Origin: Acidocella sp.
Lineage (GTDB): Bacteria > Pseudomonadota > Alphaproteobacteria > Acetobacterales > Acetobacteraceae
Direction of reading: 5' to 3'
Assembly (NCBI GenBank): GCA_027308685.1
Contig: DAIDEE010000030.1
Span: forward strand, 1-64,000
Length of the DNA stretch: 64,000 bases
Shown here: one piece after another, positions 27,090 to 36,278 of the stretch
Position numbering within the stretch: position 1 is the stretch's first letter
Layout: each line of letters opens with the position of its first letter
Notes under the pieces: model-generated
Seen by the model: the letters and a program-made list of their open reading frames with translations, nothing else
What the model was told of the DNA's origin: nothing
The model's database searches: none
Position numbers and translations under genes: made by a program

Positions 27090-27667
27090 AAACCATTGGC
27101 CCCGCTTTGCTGCTTCTCAGCGCCACCCCGGCGTTTGCCAACCCACCGGCCTATCTGCCCACCCGCGATGTCAGCATCACCTATAACCTTGCTGTGCCGG
27201 GCCATCAAACTGCAACCTACCAACTAGCCTACGATGCCGCCGACCAACGCGCCCGCATCGACGACCCCGCCCAGGGCACCTATTTCCTCGTCAATTTACC
27301 AGACGGCACCGCGCAGCTGGTGGTTCCGGCCTTGCACAGCACTGTCAACGCCCCTGACCTCTCGGCGTTGAGCCAACAACTCAACACCGCCGGCCAGGCC
27401 CGTTTCACCGCCCTCGGCCCAGGCCATTACGCCGGACTGGCGTGCGAAAAATACCTGGTCCTCGGTGAACAGGGCACTGGCACCGCCTGCCTCACGCCAG
27501 ACGGCGTCATTCTGCACTTCGTCGGCCATGACTCTCACGGCTCAGCCGATATCACCGCCACCTCAGTCTCCTACCAGCACAACCCCGGCTATTTGTTCGC
27601 GCCGCCGCAAGGCAATTCCAGCATCAACTTGCCGCCTGGCATGTTACAGCAATTACTGGGGAAATGA
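27086..27667 (+). CDS. Secreted protein of unknown function
   Basis: A 193-residue protein with a clear signal peptide (TIGPALLLLSATPAFA). The mature part is beta-rich, with alternating polar and hydrophobic stretches (VSITYNLAVPGHQTATYQLAYD), and resembles DUF4412-type periplasmic proteins only loosely. One Cys lies in YAGLACEKYLV and one in GTACLTPDG; they could pair. The TTG start overlaps the aat stop. I do not recognise the function. Confidence 0.7.
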   Translation: MKTIGPALLLLSATPAFANPPAYLPTRDVSITYNLAVPGHQTATYQLAYDAADQRARIDDPAQGTYFLVNLPDGTAQLVVPALHSTVNAPDLSALSQQLNTAGQARFTALGPGHYAGLACEKYLVLGEQGTGTACLTPDGVILHFVGHDSHGSADITATSVSYQHNPGYLFAPPQGNSSINLPPGMLQQLLGK

Positions 27668-27741
27668 GGTCACGCCGCAGTCTGTCATAGCAGCCAGCAA
27701 AAAACCCCCTGTCCGGGCTCGGAACTGCATCATACAGGGAG

Positions 27742-29166
27742 ATGATGTCTCAGTCGGCGGCCTCAATCCCTGATGATACCCATGATGGCGCCACTGGTAG
27801 CACCCATGACGGCCTGTTCGGTGGCGCCCGCAACCGGGCGATGTTTGCCGTGGCCATGTCGGTGCTGCTGTCGGTGCTTGATTACGCCATCGTCAACGTC
27901 GCCTTGCCCAGCATCGCGCACGACATCCACACCACCGCCTCGGCGGCCATCTGGGTGGTTAACGCCTACCAGCTTGCCAGCGTCATTTCACTGCTGCCCC
28001 TGGCAGCGATGGGCGACCGGGTTGGCCACGCCCGCATGTGCCGAATCGGGCTGATATTATTCGTCGTCGCCTCGGTGCTGTGCGCGATGTCCAAAACCCT
28101 GCCGGAACTGGCCGCTGCCCGCGGCCTGCAAGGCTTCGGCGGCGCCTGCATCATGAGCGTCAATGCTGCCCTGGTAAGGTTCATCTACCCGGCAAAAATT
28201 CTCGGCCGCGGCATTGCGTTAAACGGCATCGTGGTGGCCGCCGGCGTAGCACTTGGCCCCACGGTGGCGGCCGGCGTGCTCTCTGTCACCACCTGGCCAT
28301 GGCTGTTTCTCATCAATCTGCCCCTGGGGGGCGCCGCCTTGTATTTCGCCGCCACGGCACTGCCGAAAACCCCCACCACCGGCGGCCGGTTCGACTATCT
28401 CAGCACCGCCCTCATCGCCTTATCCTTCGGCGCACTGATTATCGGCGGCGACAGCTTCGCCCACGCTGCCAGCCTGCTGGTCTCGCTGAGCCTGCTGGCT
28501 GTCGGCAGTGTCAGCCTGGTGGTGCTGGTGCAGCGCCAACGCGGCCGCGCCGACCCGCTGCTCCCCATCGACCTGCTGGCCCGTCTCGGCTTCACCACCG
28601 CTTTCCTCACCGGGTTTTTCGGCTTTGTTTCGTCCAATTTTTTCATCATCTCGATGCCCTTCAACCTGATGGGCGTGCTGGGCCGCAGCGCCGTGGCCAC
28701 CGGCCTGCTGATGACCCCCTGGCCAGTGGCAATCATGGCGGTCGGGCCACTGGTGGGCCGGTTGACCGACCGCTACCCCGCGGCCTTTCTCACCTCGATG
28801 GGCCTGTGCATCACCGCCACCGGGTTTTTATTATTGCGCCTGATGCCGCCGAACCCCTCAGATTTTGACATTATCTGGCGCATCGCGCTGGCCGGGTCGG
28901 GCTTTGGCTTTTTCCAGCCCCCCAATAACAAGGCGATGATCACCAGCGCGCCGTTGAACCGCACCGGCAGCGCCAGCGGCATGATCTCGGTGGCACGGCT
29001 GCTGGGGCAGACGGTGGGTGGCATGTTGGTGGCGCTCACGCTGGGGCTGGTGCTGCACGGCGGCACCGCCACATGCCTGACACTAGGCGCGGCTACCGGG
29101 TTTTTCGCGGCCTCCATCAGCGCCAGCCGATTCATCCTTTTACGCAAAAGACAATCCAAACATTGA
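27742..29166 (+). CDS. MFS efflux transporter, DHA2 (14-TM) type
   Basis: A 474-residue drug:proton antiporter of the EmrB/QacA group. About 14 hydrophobic segments are visible. Motif A is LAAMGDRVGHARM after helix 2, motif D1 is near LDYAIVNVALPSIA in helix 1, and motif C-like GIVVAAGVALGPTVAAGVL lies in helix 5. No EmrA-type adaptor is adjacent, so it may act alone. The substrate is unknown. Confidence 0.9.
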   Translation: MMSQSAASIPDDTHDGATGSTHDGLFGGARNRAMFAVAMSVLLSVLDYAIVNVALPSIAHDIHTTASAAIWVVNAYQLASVISLLPLAAMGDRVGHARMCRIGLILFVVASVLCAMSKTLPELAAARGLQGFGGACIMSVNAALVRFIYPAKILGRGIALNGIVVAAGVALGPTVAAGVLSVTTWPWLFLINLPLGGAALYFAATALPKTPTTGGRFDYLSTALIALSFGALIIGGDSFAHAASLLVSLSLLAVGSVSLVVLVQRQRGRADPLLPIDLLARLGFTTAFLTGFFGFVSSNFFIISMPFNLMGVLGRSAVATGLLMTPWPVAIMAVGPLVGRLTDRYPAAFLTSMGLCITATGFLLLRLMPPNPSDFDIIWRIALAGSGFGFFQPPNNKAMITSAPLNRTGSASGMISVARLLGQTVGGMLVALTLGLVLHGGTATCLTLGAATGFFAASISASRFILLRKRQSKH

Positions 29167-29208
29167 CGAGCGTGCCTCCCCCCGCCTATATGCCGCTTCC
29201 CCAAGGCT

Positions 29209-29237
29209 GAGCCGTTCAAGGTTCGGCTCTGAACTTG
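29209..29237 (+). terminator. Possible terminator before rpmH
   Basis: GAGCCG and CGGCTC form a 6-bp stem around a 9-base loop, followed after a short gap by TTGTTTTT. It could end the MFS transcript upstream of rpmH. The gap between stem and T run makes it a weak call. Confidence 0.4.
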
Positions 29238-29271
29238 TTTTTATCGCCCATTACTGCCGGAGTTTTAGAAC

Positions 29272-29406
29272 GTGAAACGGACCTATCAACCTTCCAAACT
29301 TGTCCGCAAGCGTCGGCATGGTTTTCGCGCCCGCATGGCAACTGTTGGCGGCCGCAAGGTCATCGCCAATCGCCGCGCCAAGGGCCGCGCTAAACTCTCC
29401 GCCTGA
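29272..29406 (+). CDS. rpmH: 50S ribosomal protein L34
   Basis: A 44-residue basic protein starting [19 protein letters not shown] and ending [11 protein letters not shown], unmistakably L34. It starts at GTG 29272 with GGAG 9 bases upstream. It begins the conserved cluster rpmH-rnpA-yidD-yidC-engB-argB. dnaA, which often precedes rpmH in other bacteria, is not here. Confidence 0.97.
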   Translation: MKRTYQPSKLVRKRRHGFRARMATVGGRKVIANRRAKGRAKLSA

Positions 29407-29432
29407 TTTCTGCGTTCTCCGAGGGCCTGAAT

Positions 29433-29777
29433 TTGGTTTCATACGCCCCGCCGGATACTTTTTCGCTTCGTGCCGATTTTTTGCGTATGGCTTCGCGCGG
29501 GCGCAAGCTGGCACGCCCTGGATTTGTGCTGCAGGCGATGAAATCCGCGCCTGATACGCCGGTGCGCGTGGGCTACACCGCCACTAAAAAAATCGGCAAC
29601 GCCGTGGCCCGCAACCGGGCCCGCCGCCGCCTGAAGGAAGCCGCGCGGCTAACGCTGGGCGACATGGAACTTAGCGGCTTGGAGCTGGTCTTCATCTGCC
29701 GCCAGGAAACCGCCACGCTGCCGTTCGCGGTACTCTGCCAGAACCTCAAAACCGCTCTGCGCGAGGTTAACCAATGA
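29433..29777 (+). CDS. rnpA: Ribonuclease P protein component
   Basis: RnpA helps the RNase P RNA bind pre-tRNA. The 114-residue product has the signature GYTATKKIGNAVARNRARRRLKEAAR and a basic N-terminal part (MASRGRKLARPGFVL). It starts at TTG 29433 with GAGGG upstream. Its stop overlaps the yidD start (ATGA). Confidence 0.94.
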   Translation: MVSYAPPDTFSLRADFLRMASRGRKLARPGFVLQAMKSAPDTPVRVGYTATKKIGNAVARNRARRRLKEAARLTLGDMELSGLELVFICRQETATLPFAVLCQNLKTALREVNQ

Positions 29778-30010
29778 GCCCCGCCGCCACCATGCTCTCC
29801 GGCGCGGTGCGGGTGTACCAGCTTACCCTGCGCCCGCTGATCGGCGATAATTGCCGTTTTGTACCGTCTTGCAGCGCCTACGCCCGCGAGGCTCTGGCGG
29901 TGCACGGTGCGGGCCGCGGCAGTTGGCTGGCGGTTAAACGCATCTGTTCTTGTCATCCCTGGCACCCGGGCGGTTACGACCCGGTACCGCCCCCCACTTC
30001 GGAAGCTTAA
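29774..30010 (+). CDS. yidD: Membrane protein insertion efficiency factor
   Basis: A 78-residue YidD protein: amphipathic N-terminal helix, then the family core NCRFVPSCSAYAREAL and SCHPWHPGGYDPVP, with three conserved cysteines. YidD aids YidC-dependent insertion. It overlaps rnpA by four bases and ends 5 bases before yidC. Confidence 0.95.
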   Translation: MSPAATMLSGAVRVYQLTLRPLIGDNCRFVPSCSAYAREALAVHGAGRGSWLAVKRICSCHPWHPGGYDPVPPPTSEA

Positions 30011-30015
30011 AACCC

Positions 30016-31776
30016 ATGGACCAAAAGCGGATTTTTATGGCACTGGCGATATCGGCCGTGATTCTCATCGCGTTCCAATTCATCCAGGCTGAGTTTTTGC
30101 CGCATCCGCCGCCGCCCGCCGTGGTGGCGAGCCAGAGCCAGCCGGATACCGCCAGCACACCTGCCGCCGGTGCCGCCAATGCCCCCGGCGCGAATGCCAG
30201 CGCCGTTGCCGCCGCCAATGGCCCCCGGCTGACGATCGACACGCCCAACATCCAGGGCAGCCTCGCGCTTACCGGTGCGGTGCTCGATGATGTGCAGTTG
30301 AAAGCCTACCACGAGACTACCGCCAAAGACTCCCCGCTGGTGCAAATTCTGGGCCGCCGCGACAGTAAAACCCCGTTCTACACCCAGTTTGGCTGGACCA
30401 ACCCGGCCGGCAGCAGCATCGCCGTGCCGACCGACAGCACAGTGTGGACCGCTTCCGCCAGCACGTTAACCCCCGATGCGCCTGTCACGCTCTCATGGGA
30501 TAACGGCGCTGGCGTCACCTTCCAGCAAGTTCTGAGCGTGGATGATAAATTCATGTTCTCGGTCACCCAGCATGTGATCAACCACACCGCCGCGCCGATC
30601 AAACTCTATGATTGGGGCCGGGTGGCGCGCGACTACCTGCCGGATGAGCAAAAGAGCTACATTTTATATGATGGCCCGCTCGGCGTGATTAACGGCACGC
30701 TCAAGCAAATCTCCTACGCCTCCACCAAATCAGATGGCACCCGCAGCGCCGATGGCACCGCCTATTCCGAGACCAGCAACGGCGGCTGGCTGGGCATCAC
30801 CGATAAATACTGGCTGACCGCGCTGATCCCCGCCCAGGATACCAACCTGAACGGCGCGGTGCGCTACCTGCCCACCACCCTGGGTGACGGCCATGCCTAT
30901 CAGACCGATTTCATCAGCAACGCCCCCGAGACCATTGCCCCCGGCGCAACCTCGGCGAATTCGATGCATTTGTTCACTGGCGCCAAGGTTGTGAGAACCC
31001 TCGATGCCTATCAAGCCCAATACAACATCCCAAGCTTCGACCACGCGGTGGATTTCGGCCATCTTTATCTCATCACCAAACCGATCTTCTTCGCCATTGA
31101 CTGGCTGAATTCCAAAATCGGCAATTTCGGCCTCGCCATCATGGTGTTCACCGTCGGTGTGAAGGCATTGTTCTTCCCGCTCGCCAGCTATTCCTATCGC
31201 TCGATGGGCAAAATGAAGGCGGCGGCGCCGAAGATCAAAGCCCTCAAGGAAATGTATAAGGACGACAACGCCAAAATCCAGCAGGAAACCATGGCGCTGT
31301 ATAAGGCCGAGAAAATCAATCCGGCATCGGGATGTTTGCCGATGCTGGTGCAAATTCCGGTGTTCTTTGCGCTGTATAAGGTAATTTATATTACCATCGA
31401 AATGCGCCAGGCGCCGTTTTATGGCTGGATCCACGATCTTTCCGCACCGGACCCCACCAATATCTTCAATTTGTTTGGGTTGATTCCGTTCGACCCCACC
31501 GTGATCTCGCCGTACCTCGGCCTGGGCGCGCTGCCGATCATCATGGGCTTCACCATGTTCCTGCAGCAAAAACTCAACCCCGCCCCGCCTGACCCGGTGC
31601 AGGCGCGGATGTTCCAGTTCATGCCGATCATCTTCACTTTCATGCTGGCGCGCTTTCCGGCCGGTCTGGTGCTATACTGGACCTGGAACAACCTTCTCTC
31701 AGTAGGACAACAATGGCTGATCATGCGCCGGGCAGCCGGCCCGAAGACGACGAAGACGGTGCTGGCGAAAACCTAG
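30016..31776 (+). CDS. yidC: Membrane protein insertase YidC
   Basis: YidC inserts membrane proteins alone or with SecYEG. The 586-residue protein has an N-terminal anchor (IFMALAISAVILIAFQFI), a Pro/Ala-rich linker, a large periplasmic beta domain (about 70-330), and the conserved core of five helices with GNFGLAIMVFTV, the cytosolic YSYRSMGKMKAAAPKIKALK hairpin, and NPASGCLPMLVQIPVFFALYK. ATG 30016 is chosen because it gives the proper N-terminal anchor. Its last 64 bases overlap engB in another frame. Confidence 0.96.
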   Translation: MDQKRIFMALAISAVILIAFQFIQAEFLPHPPPPAVVASQSQPDTASTPAAGAANAPGANASAVAAANGPRLTIDTPNIQGSLALTGAVLDDVQLKAYHETTAKDSPLVQILGRRDSKTPFYTQFGWTNPAGSSIAVPTDSTVWTASASTLTPDAPVTLSWDNGAGVTFQQVLSVDDKFMFSVTQHVINHTAAPIKLYDWGRVARDYLPDEQKSYILYDGPLGVINGTLKQISYASTKSDGTRSADGTAYSETSNGGWLGITDKYWLTALIPAQDTNLNGAVRYLPTTLGDGHAYQTDFISNAPETIAPGATSANSMHLFTGAKVVRTLDAYQAQYNIPSFDHAVDFGHLYLITKPIFFAIDWLNSKIGNFGLAIMVFTVGVKALFFPLASYSYRSMGKMKAAAPKIKALKEMYKDDNAKIQQETMALYKAEKINPASGCLPMLVQIPVFFALYKVIYITIEMRQAPFYGWIHDLSAPDPTNIFNLFGLIPFDPTVISPYLGLGALPIIMGFTMFLQQKLNPAPPDPVQARMFQFMPIIFTFMLARFPAGLVLYWTWNNLLSVGQQWLIMRRAAGPKTTKTVLAKT

Positions 31777-32429
31777 AGCATGTCTTTGCGCCGCAGGAAT
31801 TCAGCCCTGAACAGCTGGAATCCGGGCGCGTGTTGTTCGCCGGTGCCTGTGAGTTTTTCTACGCTGCCCAGGCGCTCGAGCATCTGCCCGAGCCGCGTGG
31901 GATTGAGGTGGCATTTGCCGGACGCTCCAACGTTGGAAAATCCTCGCTGCTGAATGCGCTAACCGGGCGCAATGCCTTGGCCCGCGTCTCGCATCAGCCA
32001 GGCCGCACCAGGCAGTTGAACTTCTTCCAGATGGAGTCCGCACCTTTGGTGCTGGTGGACATGCCGGGCTACGGCTATGCCGAAGCCCCCAAAGCCATCA
32101 AGCGCGACTGGCAGGGGCTGATGCTGGATTATTTGCGGGGCCGGCCGAACTTGCGCCGCGTGCTGCTGCTACTCGATGCCCGGATCGAGGTGAAAACCTC
32201 CGATGAAACCGTGCTGGAATTGCTCGATCAATCCGCGGTGGCCTACCAGATCGTGCTGACCAAAGCGGATTCCGTTAAACCCGCCGCCTTGGCCCGCAAG
32301 CAGGACGAAATCCGCGCGCTCGCCGCCAAGCACCCCGCAGCGATGCATAATATCATCACCACCAGCAGCAATACCGGCTTTGGCATGGATGAACTCCGTG
32401 CCAACATCGCTGCTCTCGCCAAGGATTGA
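31713..32429 (+). CDS. engB: Ribosome biogenesis GTPase EngB/YihA
   Basis: EngB is a Ras-like GTPase needed for 50S assembly. The 238-residue protein has an acidic N-terminal extension (EDDEDGAGE), then G1 GRSNVGKSSLL, G2 PGRTRQLNFF, G3 VDMPGYGYAEAP, G4 TKAD, and G5 TSS. AGGA five bases before the ATG supports the start at 31713 even though it lies 64 bases inside yidC. Its stop overlaps a TTG upstream of argB. Confidence 0.95.
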   Translation: MADHAPGSRPEDDEDGAGENLEHVFAPQEFSPEQLESGRVLFAGACEFFYAAQALEHLPEPRGIEVAFAGRSNVGKSSLLNALTGRNALARVSHQPGRTRQLNFFQMESAPLVLVDMPGYGYAEAPKAIKRDWQGLMLDYLRGRPNLRRVLLLLDARIEVKTSDETVLELLDQSAVAYQIVLTKADSVKPAALARKQDEIRALAAKHPAAMHNIITTSSNTGFGMDELRANIAALAKD

Positions 32430-32431
32430 TC

Positions 32432-33328
32432 ATGGAAAAAGCCACCATGGAAAAGGCCGCTGAACAGGCCCAAATCGTCGCCCGCGTGCTGCCATATTTG
32501 CGCCGCTACGCCGGCGCGACCATCGTGGTGAAGTATGGCGGGCACGCCATGGAAGAAGGCCATCTGGCCTCGCAGTTTGGCAACGACATCGCGCTGCTCA
32601 AGCAGGTCGGCATCAACCCCGTGATCGTGCATGGCGGCGGACCGCAGATCAACGCCATGCTGGCCCGGCTGGAAATTAAATCCCACTTCGTCGATGGCCT
32701 GCGCATCACCGATGCCGCGATGGTGGAAGTGGTGGAGATGGTGCTTTCCGGCACCGTAAACAAACAGGTCGCCGGCCTGATCAACAAAGCCGGGGCGCTC
32801 GCCGTTGGTATTTCCGGCAAGGACGGCGGGCTGATCCGCGCCAAAAAACTATCGCGCACCAAGCGCGACCCCGGCTCGAACATCGAGAGCGTGCTCGACC
32901 TCGGCTTCGTGGGGGAGCCCACCCATATCGACACCCGCGTCATCCACGCGCTGACCGGCGCCGGGCTGATCCCCGTCATCGCGCCGGTGGGCGTGGGTGA
33001 AGACGGCCAGACCTACAACATCAACGCCGACACCGCCGCCGGCGCCATTGCCGGTGCGCTGAACGCCAACCGGCTGCTGATGCTGACCGATGTTCCGGGC
33101 GTGCTGGATAAGCAGAAGAATTTGCTGACGGATTTATCGCTGGCCGACATTCAGCGGCTGATCGACGACGAGACCATCTCCGGCGGCATGATCCCGAAGG
33201 CGCTGACCTGTCTGGAAGCAGTGACGCAAGGGGTGAAAGGCGCCACAATTTTAGACGGCCGCGTTCCACACGCGCTGCTGCTGGAATTGTTTACCGAGGG
33301 TGGGATTGGGACGTTGATCCATAAGTAG
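32432..33328 (+). CDS. argB: Acetylglutamate kinase
   Basis: ArgB phosphorylates N-acetylglutamate, the second step of arginine synthesis. The 298-residue protein has VVKYGGHAME, VHGGGPQINAML, SGTVNKQVAGLI, the nucleotide-site NINADTAAGAIAGAL and the C-terminal GGIGTLIH. The N-terminal helix before residue 30 is that of arginine-inhibited hexameric kinases, so end-product control is likely. ATG 32432 is chosen for AAGGA 7 bases upstream; TTG 32426 and ATG 32447 are alternatives. Confidence 0.96.
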   Translation: MEKATMEKAAEQAQIVARVLPYLRRYAGATIVVKYGGHAMEEGHLASQFGNDIALLKQVGINPVIVHGGGPQINAMLARLEIKSHFVDGLRITDAAMVEVVEMVLSGTVNKQVAGLINKAGALAVGISGKDGGLIRAKKLSRTKRDPGSNIESVLDLGFVGEPTHIDTRVIHALTGAGLIPVIAPVGVGEDGQTYNINADTAAGAIAGALNANRLLMLTDVPGVLDKQKNLLTDLSLADIQRLIDDETISGGMIPKALTCLEAVTQGVKGATILDGRVPHALLLELFTEGGIGTLIHK

Positions 33329-33385
33329 AACCGGACAAGCGCCCGGCTCTCGGCAACGCCCGCATTTGCGCCTACACTTGCCCCC

Positions 33386-33961
33386 ATGCTCATTCTCATC
33401 CTCGGCCTGATCCTTTTCCTTGGCGTCCACAGCTTTTCCATGTCACGCCGCTGGCGGGCCAAAGCGATCGACCTTATGGGGCTGCGCTATTACAAACTCT
33501 CCTACATGGCGAAGTCCTTCCTCGGGCTGGGGCTGATCATCTGGGGCTTTATCCGCTACCGCCATGCCGGGCTGATTATGGTCTGGAATCCACCCTACGC
33601 GCTGCATTACCTGAATTTTGCGCTGACATGGCTGGCCCTCGTCAGCTTGTTCAGCATGGGCAGCAAGCCCGGCAAAATCCGTGGCTTGGTGCGCCACCCC
33701 ATGATCACGGCGGTTAAATTCTGGGCGCTGGCGCATTTGCTGGTGAACGGCGACCTGGGCGGCATGTTGCTGTTCGGCAGCTTCCTGGCCTGGGCCGTGG
33801 CGGATAGGATTTCACTAAAAAAGCGCGGCGACTACGGTGCCCCCCGCAACAAAAAATTCACCCCGGCGGATTTGCAAGCCGGGGTTTTGGGCAGCGCCAT
33901 CTACGCCGCTATTATCTTCCTGCACCCCTATCTGTTCGGTGTGCCGGTCATCAACGGGTAG
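33386..33961 (+). CDS. NnrU-family membrane protein
   Basis: A 191-residue protein with about five membrane segments. It shows the NnrU pattern: VHSFSMSRRWR near the N-terminus, GLVRHPMITAVKFWALAHLLVNGDL in the middle and RISLKKRGDYG after the fourth segment. The family is related to the isoprenylcysteine methyltransferase/NnrU fold; NnrU was first linked to nitrite or NO metabolism, but many members lie far from denitrification genes, as here. Confidence 0.88.
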   Translation: MLILILGLILFLGVHSFSMSRRWRAKAIDLMGLRYYKLSYMAKSFLGLGLIIWGFIRYRHAGLIMVWNPPYALHYLNFALTWLALVSLFSMGSKPGKIRGLVRHPMITAVKFWALAHLLVNGDLGGMLLFGSFLAWAVADRISLKKRGDYGAPRNKKFTPADLQAGVLGSAIYAAIIFLHPYLFGVPVING

Positions 33962-34048
33962 GGATAAAACACCTGCCTTGGCGAAACGCGGCACCTGTGC
34001 TGAACTGCTCCCCTTAACGGCAGCAACATAACGCCGAGGGGAACCGCC

Positions 34049-35305
34049 ATGGACCATGATTATCTGGCTGACAACCCATATGAAATGGCGTTGAGCGAGA
34101 TCGACCCGGCCCAGCCAATCTTGTTCCAGCACGATGCCATATGGCCGTATTTTGAACGGCTGCGCCGCGAGGCCCCGGTACATTATTCCAAGGCCGGCAT
34201 GTTCGGCGCCTATTGGTCGATCACCAAATACCGGCACATCATGCAGGTCGAGGCGAACCACGAGGTGTTCTCCTCGGATGTAAAATATGGCGGCATCACC
34301 CTGCGCGACCAGCCGCTGGATTTCGTACTGCCGATGTTCATCGCCATGGACCCGCCGCGCCATGATGCACAACGCGCTGCGGTACAGGGCATCGTAGCGG
34401 CGCCCAGCCTCACGCAACTCGAAATCCTCATCCGTAAGCGGGCCCAAACCGCGCTCGATCATCTGCCGATTGGCGAAACCTTTGACTGGGCGGAGAAGGT
34501 TTCCATCGAGCTGACCACCCAACTGCTCGCAACCCTGCTGGATTTTCCGTGGGAGGACCGGCGCAAACTCACCCGCTGGTCGGATGTGGCAACCGCGGTG
34601 CCAGGTGGCGGCATCATCAATAACGAAGACGAACGCCGCGTTGAGTTGCTTGAATGCCTCGGCTATTTCACGCAACTCTGGAATGAGCGTGTCAACGCCC
34701 CGCCGCGTGGTGACCTTATTTCGATGATGGCACATTCTGAGGCCACGCGGCACCAAACCCCGATGGAGTATCTCGGCAATATTCTGCTCCTGATCGTCGG
34801 TGGCAATGACACCACCCGCAACTCGATCACCGGCGGGCTGTATGCGCTGAATAAATTCCCTGATGAATACAGCAAACTTCTGGCTAACCCCGGTTTGATT
34901 CCCAACATGGTCCCGGAAATCATCCGCTGGCAAACCCCGCTCGCCCATATGCGCCGCACCGCGACGCGGGATTTTGAATTCGAGGGTAAAAAAATCCATG
35001 CGGGCGACAGGGTGGTGATGTGGTATGTGTCGGGCAACCGCGATGAGGAAATTATCCCGCAGGCAGACCGGATGATCATTGACCGCGAAAAATCCCGCCG
35101 GCATTTATCCTTCGGCTTCGGCCTGCACCGCTGCTTAGGTGAGCGCCTGGCGGATATGCAGTTGCGCATTTGCTGGGAGGAAATTCTGCAGCGGTTTGGA
35201 CGGATTGAAGTTGTTGAAGAACCACAGAGGGTTTTTTCAACATTCGTGAAGGGATATGTGAATTTGAATGTGCAAATTCCCGCCAACGCGGTGCGGAAAC
35301 ATTAG
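34049..35305 (+). CDS. Cytochrome P450 of the CYP153 family
   Basis: CYP153 enzymes hydroxylate n-alkanes and fatty acids at the terminal carbon. The 418-residue protein closely follows the CYP153A pattern: MALSEID...PILF, MFGAYWSITKYRHIM, PMFIAMDPPRHD, FPWEDRRKLTRWSDV, LLIVGGNDTTRNS (I-helix), EIIRWQTPLAHMRRTA (ExxR), MWYVSGNRDE, and the heme loop FGFGLHRCLG with Cys362. Unlike many CYP153 loci, no ferredoxin or ferredoxin reductase lies beside it, so it must borrow redox partners encoded elsewhere. A glycosyltransferase-like gene follows 6 bases later. Confidence 0.94.
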   Translation: MDHDYLADNPYEMALSEIDPAQPILFQHDAIWPYFERLRREAPVHYSKAGMFGAYWSITKYRHIMQVEANHEVFSSDVKYGGITLRDQPLDFVLPMFIAMDPPRHDAQRAAVQGIVAAPSLTQLEILIRKRAQTALDHLPIGETFDWAEKVSIELTTQLLATLLDFPWEDRRKLTRWSDVATAVPGGGIINNEDERRVELLECLGYFTQLWNERVNAPPRGDLISMMAHSEATRHQTPMEYLGNILLLIVGGNDTTRNSITGGLYALNKFPDEYSKLLANPGLIPNMVPEIIRWQTPLAHMRRTATRDFEFEGKKIHAGDRVVMWYVSGNRDEEIIPQADRMIIDREKSRRHLSFGFGLHRCLGERLADMQLRICWEEILQRFGRIEVVEEPQRVFSTFVKGYVNLNVQIPANAVRKH

Positions 35306-35311
35306 AGCCGG

Positions 35312-36196
35312 GTGGGCAGCGTGACATCATACCAGAAAGACCCTCGTATTCTACTGGTCACCGGCTGTGATGAGTGGCATTTTGACTTGGCGGCAGATTG
35401 CATCGCTTCGTTTCATGCCAACTATCCTAGCGCCTGCGATGTAGGTTTCATCAATTTTGGCCGTAAAACCCCGCCGCACGAAATCGCCGCGCATGTGACC
35501 CATTATCTGCCCCTGCGAGCACCGGCGGAATTCTCCAAGAACATGGGCTATTACACAGCCTTCAGCGGTGCCAAGGCCAAATTGCCAGAGTTGTTTCCGG
35601 GTTATGAGGTTTACATCTGGGTCGATACTGACTGCTGGTTCCAGGGGGCTGATTCGTTGCCTCGCATCATCGCCCAGGCCCGCACCCATGATATCGCGAT
35701 TCATCCTGAATTTGACGTGCATTATATCAACTATCCAACGCCCTCAAAACGCACACTGAATATTTATCGTCGCAATGAAGGCGAAGATTTATCCAACATG
35801 CCGCTGAACATGCCGATGCTGAATGCCGGGGTGTTTGCCATGCGCGCCACATCGCCCATTTGGGCGGCGTGGCAGCAGGAATTGCAGGCCTTACGGGACA
35901 AGCAGGCACAGGGCCAAAAAATCTATTTCTCTGACCAGATTCCATTGCATAAAATCATTTATAAAATGCAATTCGATATCGGGCCGCTGCGGGCGATTGA
36001 CAATTGGCAGACTTATATATGCTTTCCCGGCGTGGATTTACGGACCAAAAAACTCATCGTCCCCACGCCGCCACATGAAGTCATCGGCATCATCCACCTG
36101 GCTGGAAGCACGAAATTTGAAACCGTCACCATGAATGGCCACTCATTCGGGTTACGCTACCGCGATTTTCAACGGCTGGCGCGGGAGGTGATTTGA
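35312..36196 (+). CDS. Glycosyltransferase-like protein
   Basis: A 294-residue soluble protein with the look of a GT-A nucleotide-sugar transferase. It has an N-terminal Rossmann-like strand (ILLVTGCDEWHFDLA), a DxD-like metal site in VYIWVDTDCWFQGA, and the acceptor-site segment MPMLNAGVFAMRA with the asparagine seen in GT8-like enzymes. I cannot name donor or acceptor. Start is GTG 35312 or GTG 35321. It follows CYP153 by 6 bases, so co-transcription is likely, and ends before a two-way terminator. Confidence 0.7.
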   Translation: MGSVTSYQKDPRILLVTGCDEWHFDLAADCIASFHANYPSACDVGFINFGRKTPPHEIAAHVTHYLPLRAPAEFSKNMGYYTAFSGAKAKLPELFPGYEVYIWVDTDCWFQGADSLPRIIAQARTHDIAIHPEFDVHYINYPTPSKRTLNIYRRNEGEDLSNMPLNMPMLNAGVFAMRATSPIWAAWQQELQALRDKQAQGQKIYFSDQIPLHKIIYKMQFDIGPLRAIDNWQTYICFPGVDLRTKKLIVPTPPHEVIGIIHLAGSTKFETVTMNGHSFGLRYRDFQRLAREVI

Positions 36197-36235
36197 GTTG
36201 AACCCATCAGGCCGCCCCACCGCCACCGTCATAAC

Positions 36236-36262
36236 AAAAAAGGGGGCCGAAGCCCCCCTTTT
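36236..36262. terminator. Bidirectional terminator, convergent with glnA
   Basis: GGGGGC-cgaa-GCCCCC forms a tight stem flanked by a run of A on the left and TTTT on the right, so it can stop transcription from both sides. It sits between the glycosyltransferase-like gene and the convergent glnA. Confidence 0.85.
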
Positions 36263-36278
36263 CCGGTATCTCGGCCTA

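Noticed and set aside
29272..32429. Replication origin near rpmH-rnpA-yidC
   Set aside because: dnaA, gidA and parAB are absent and no DnaA-box cluster was seen there.
33815..35104. Long open frame of 429 codons antisense to CYP153 and nnrU
   Set aside because: It lies opposite two well-supported genes, has no family motif, and its composition is that of a complement strand in GC-rich DNA.
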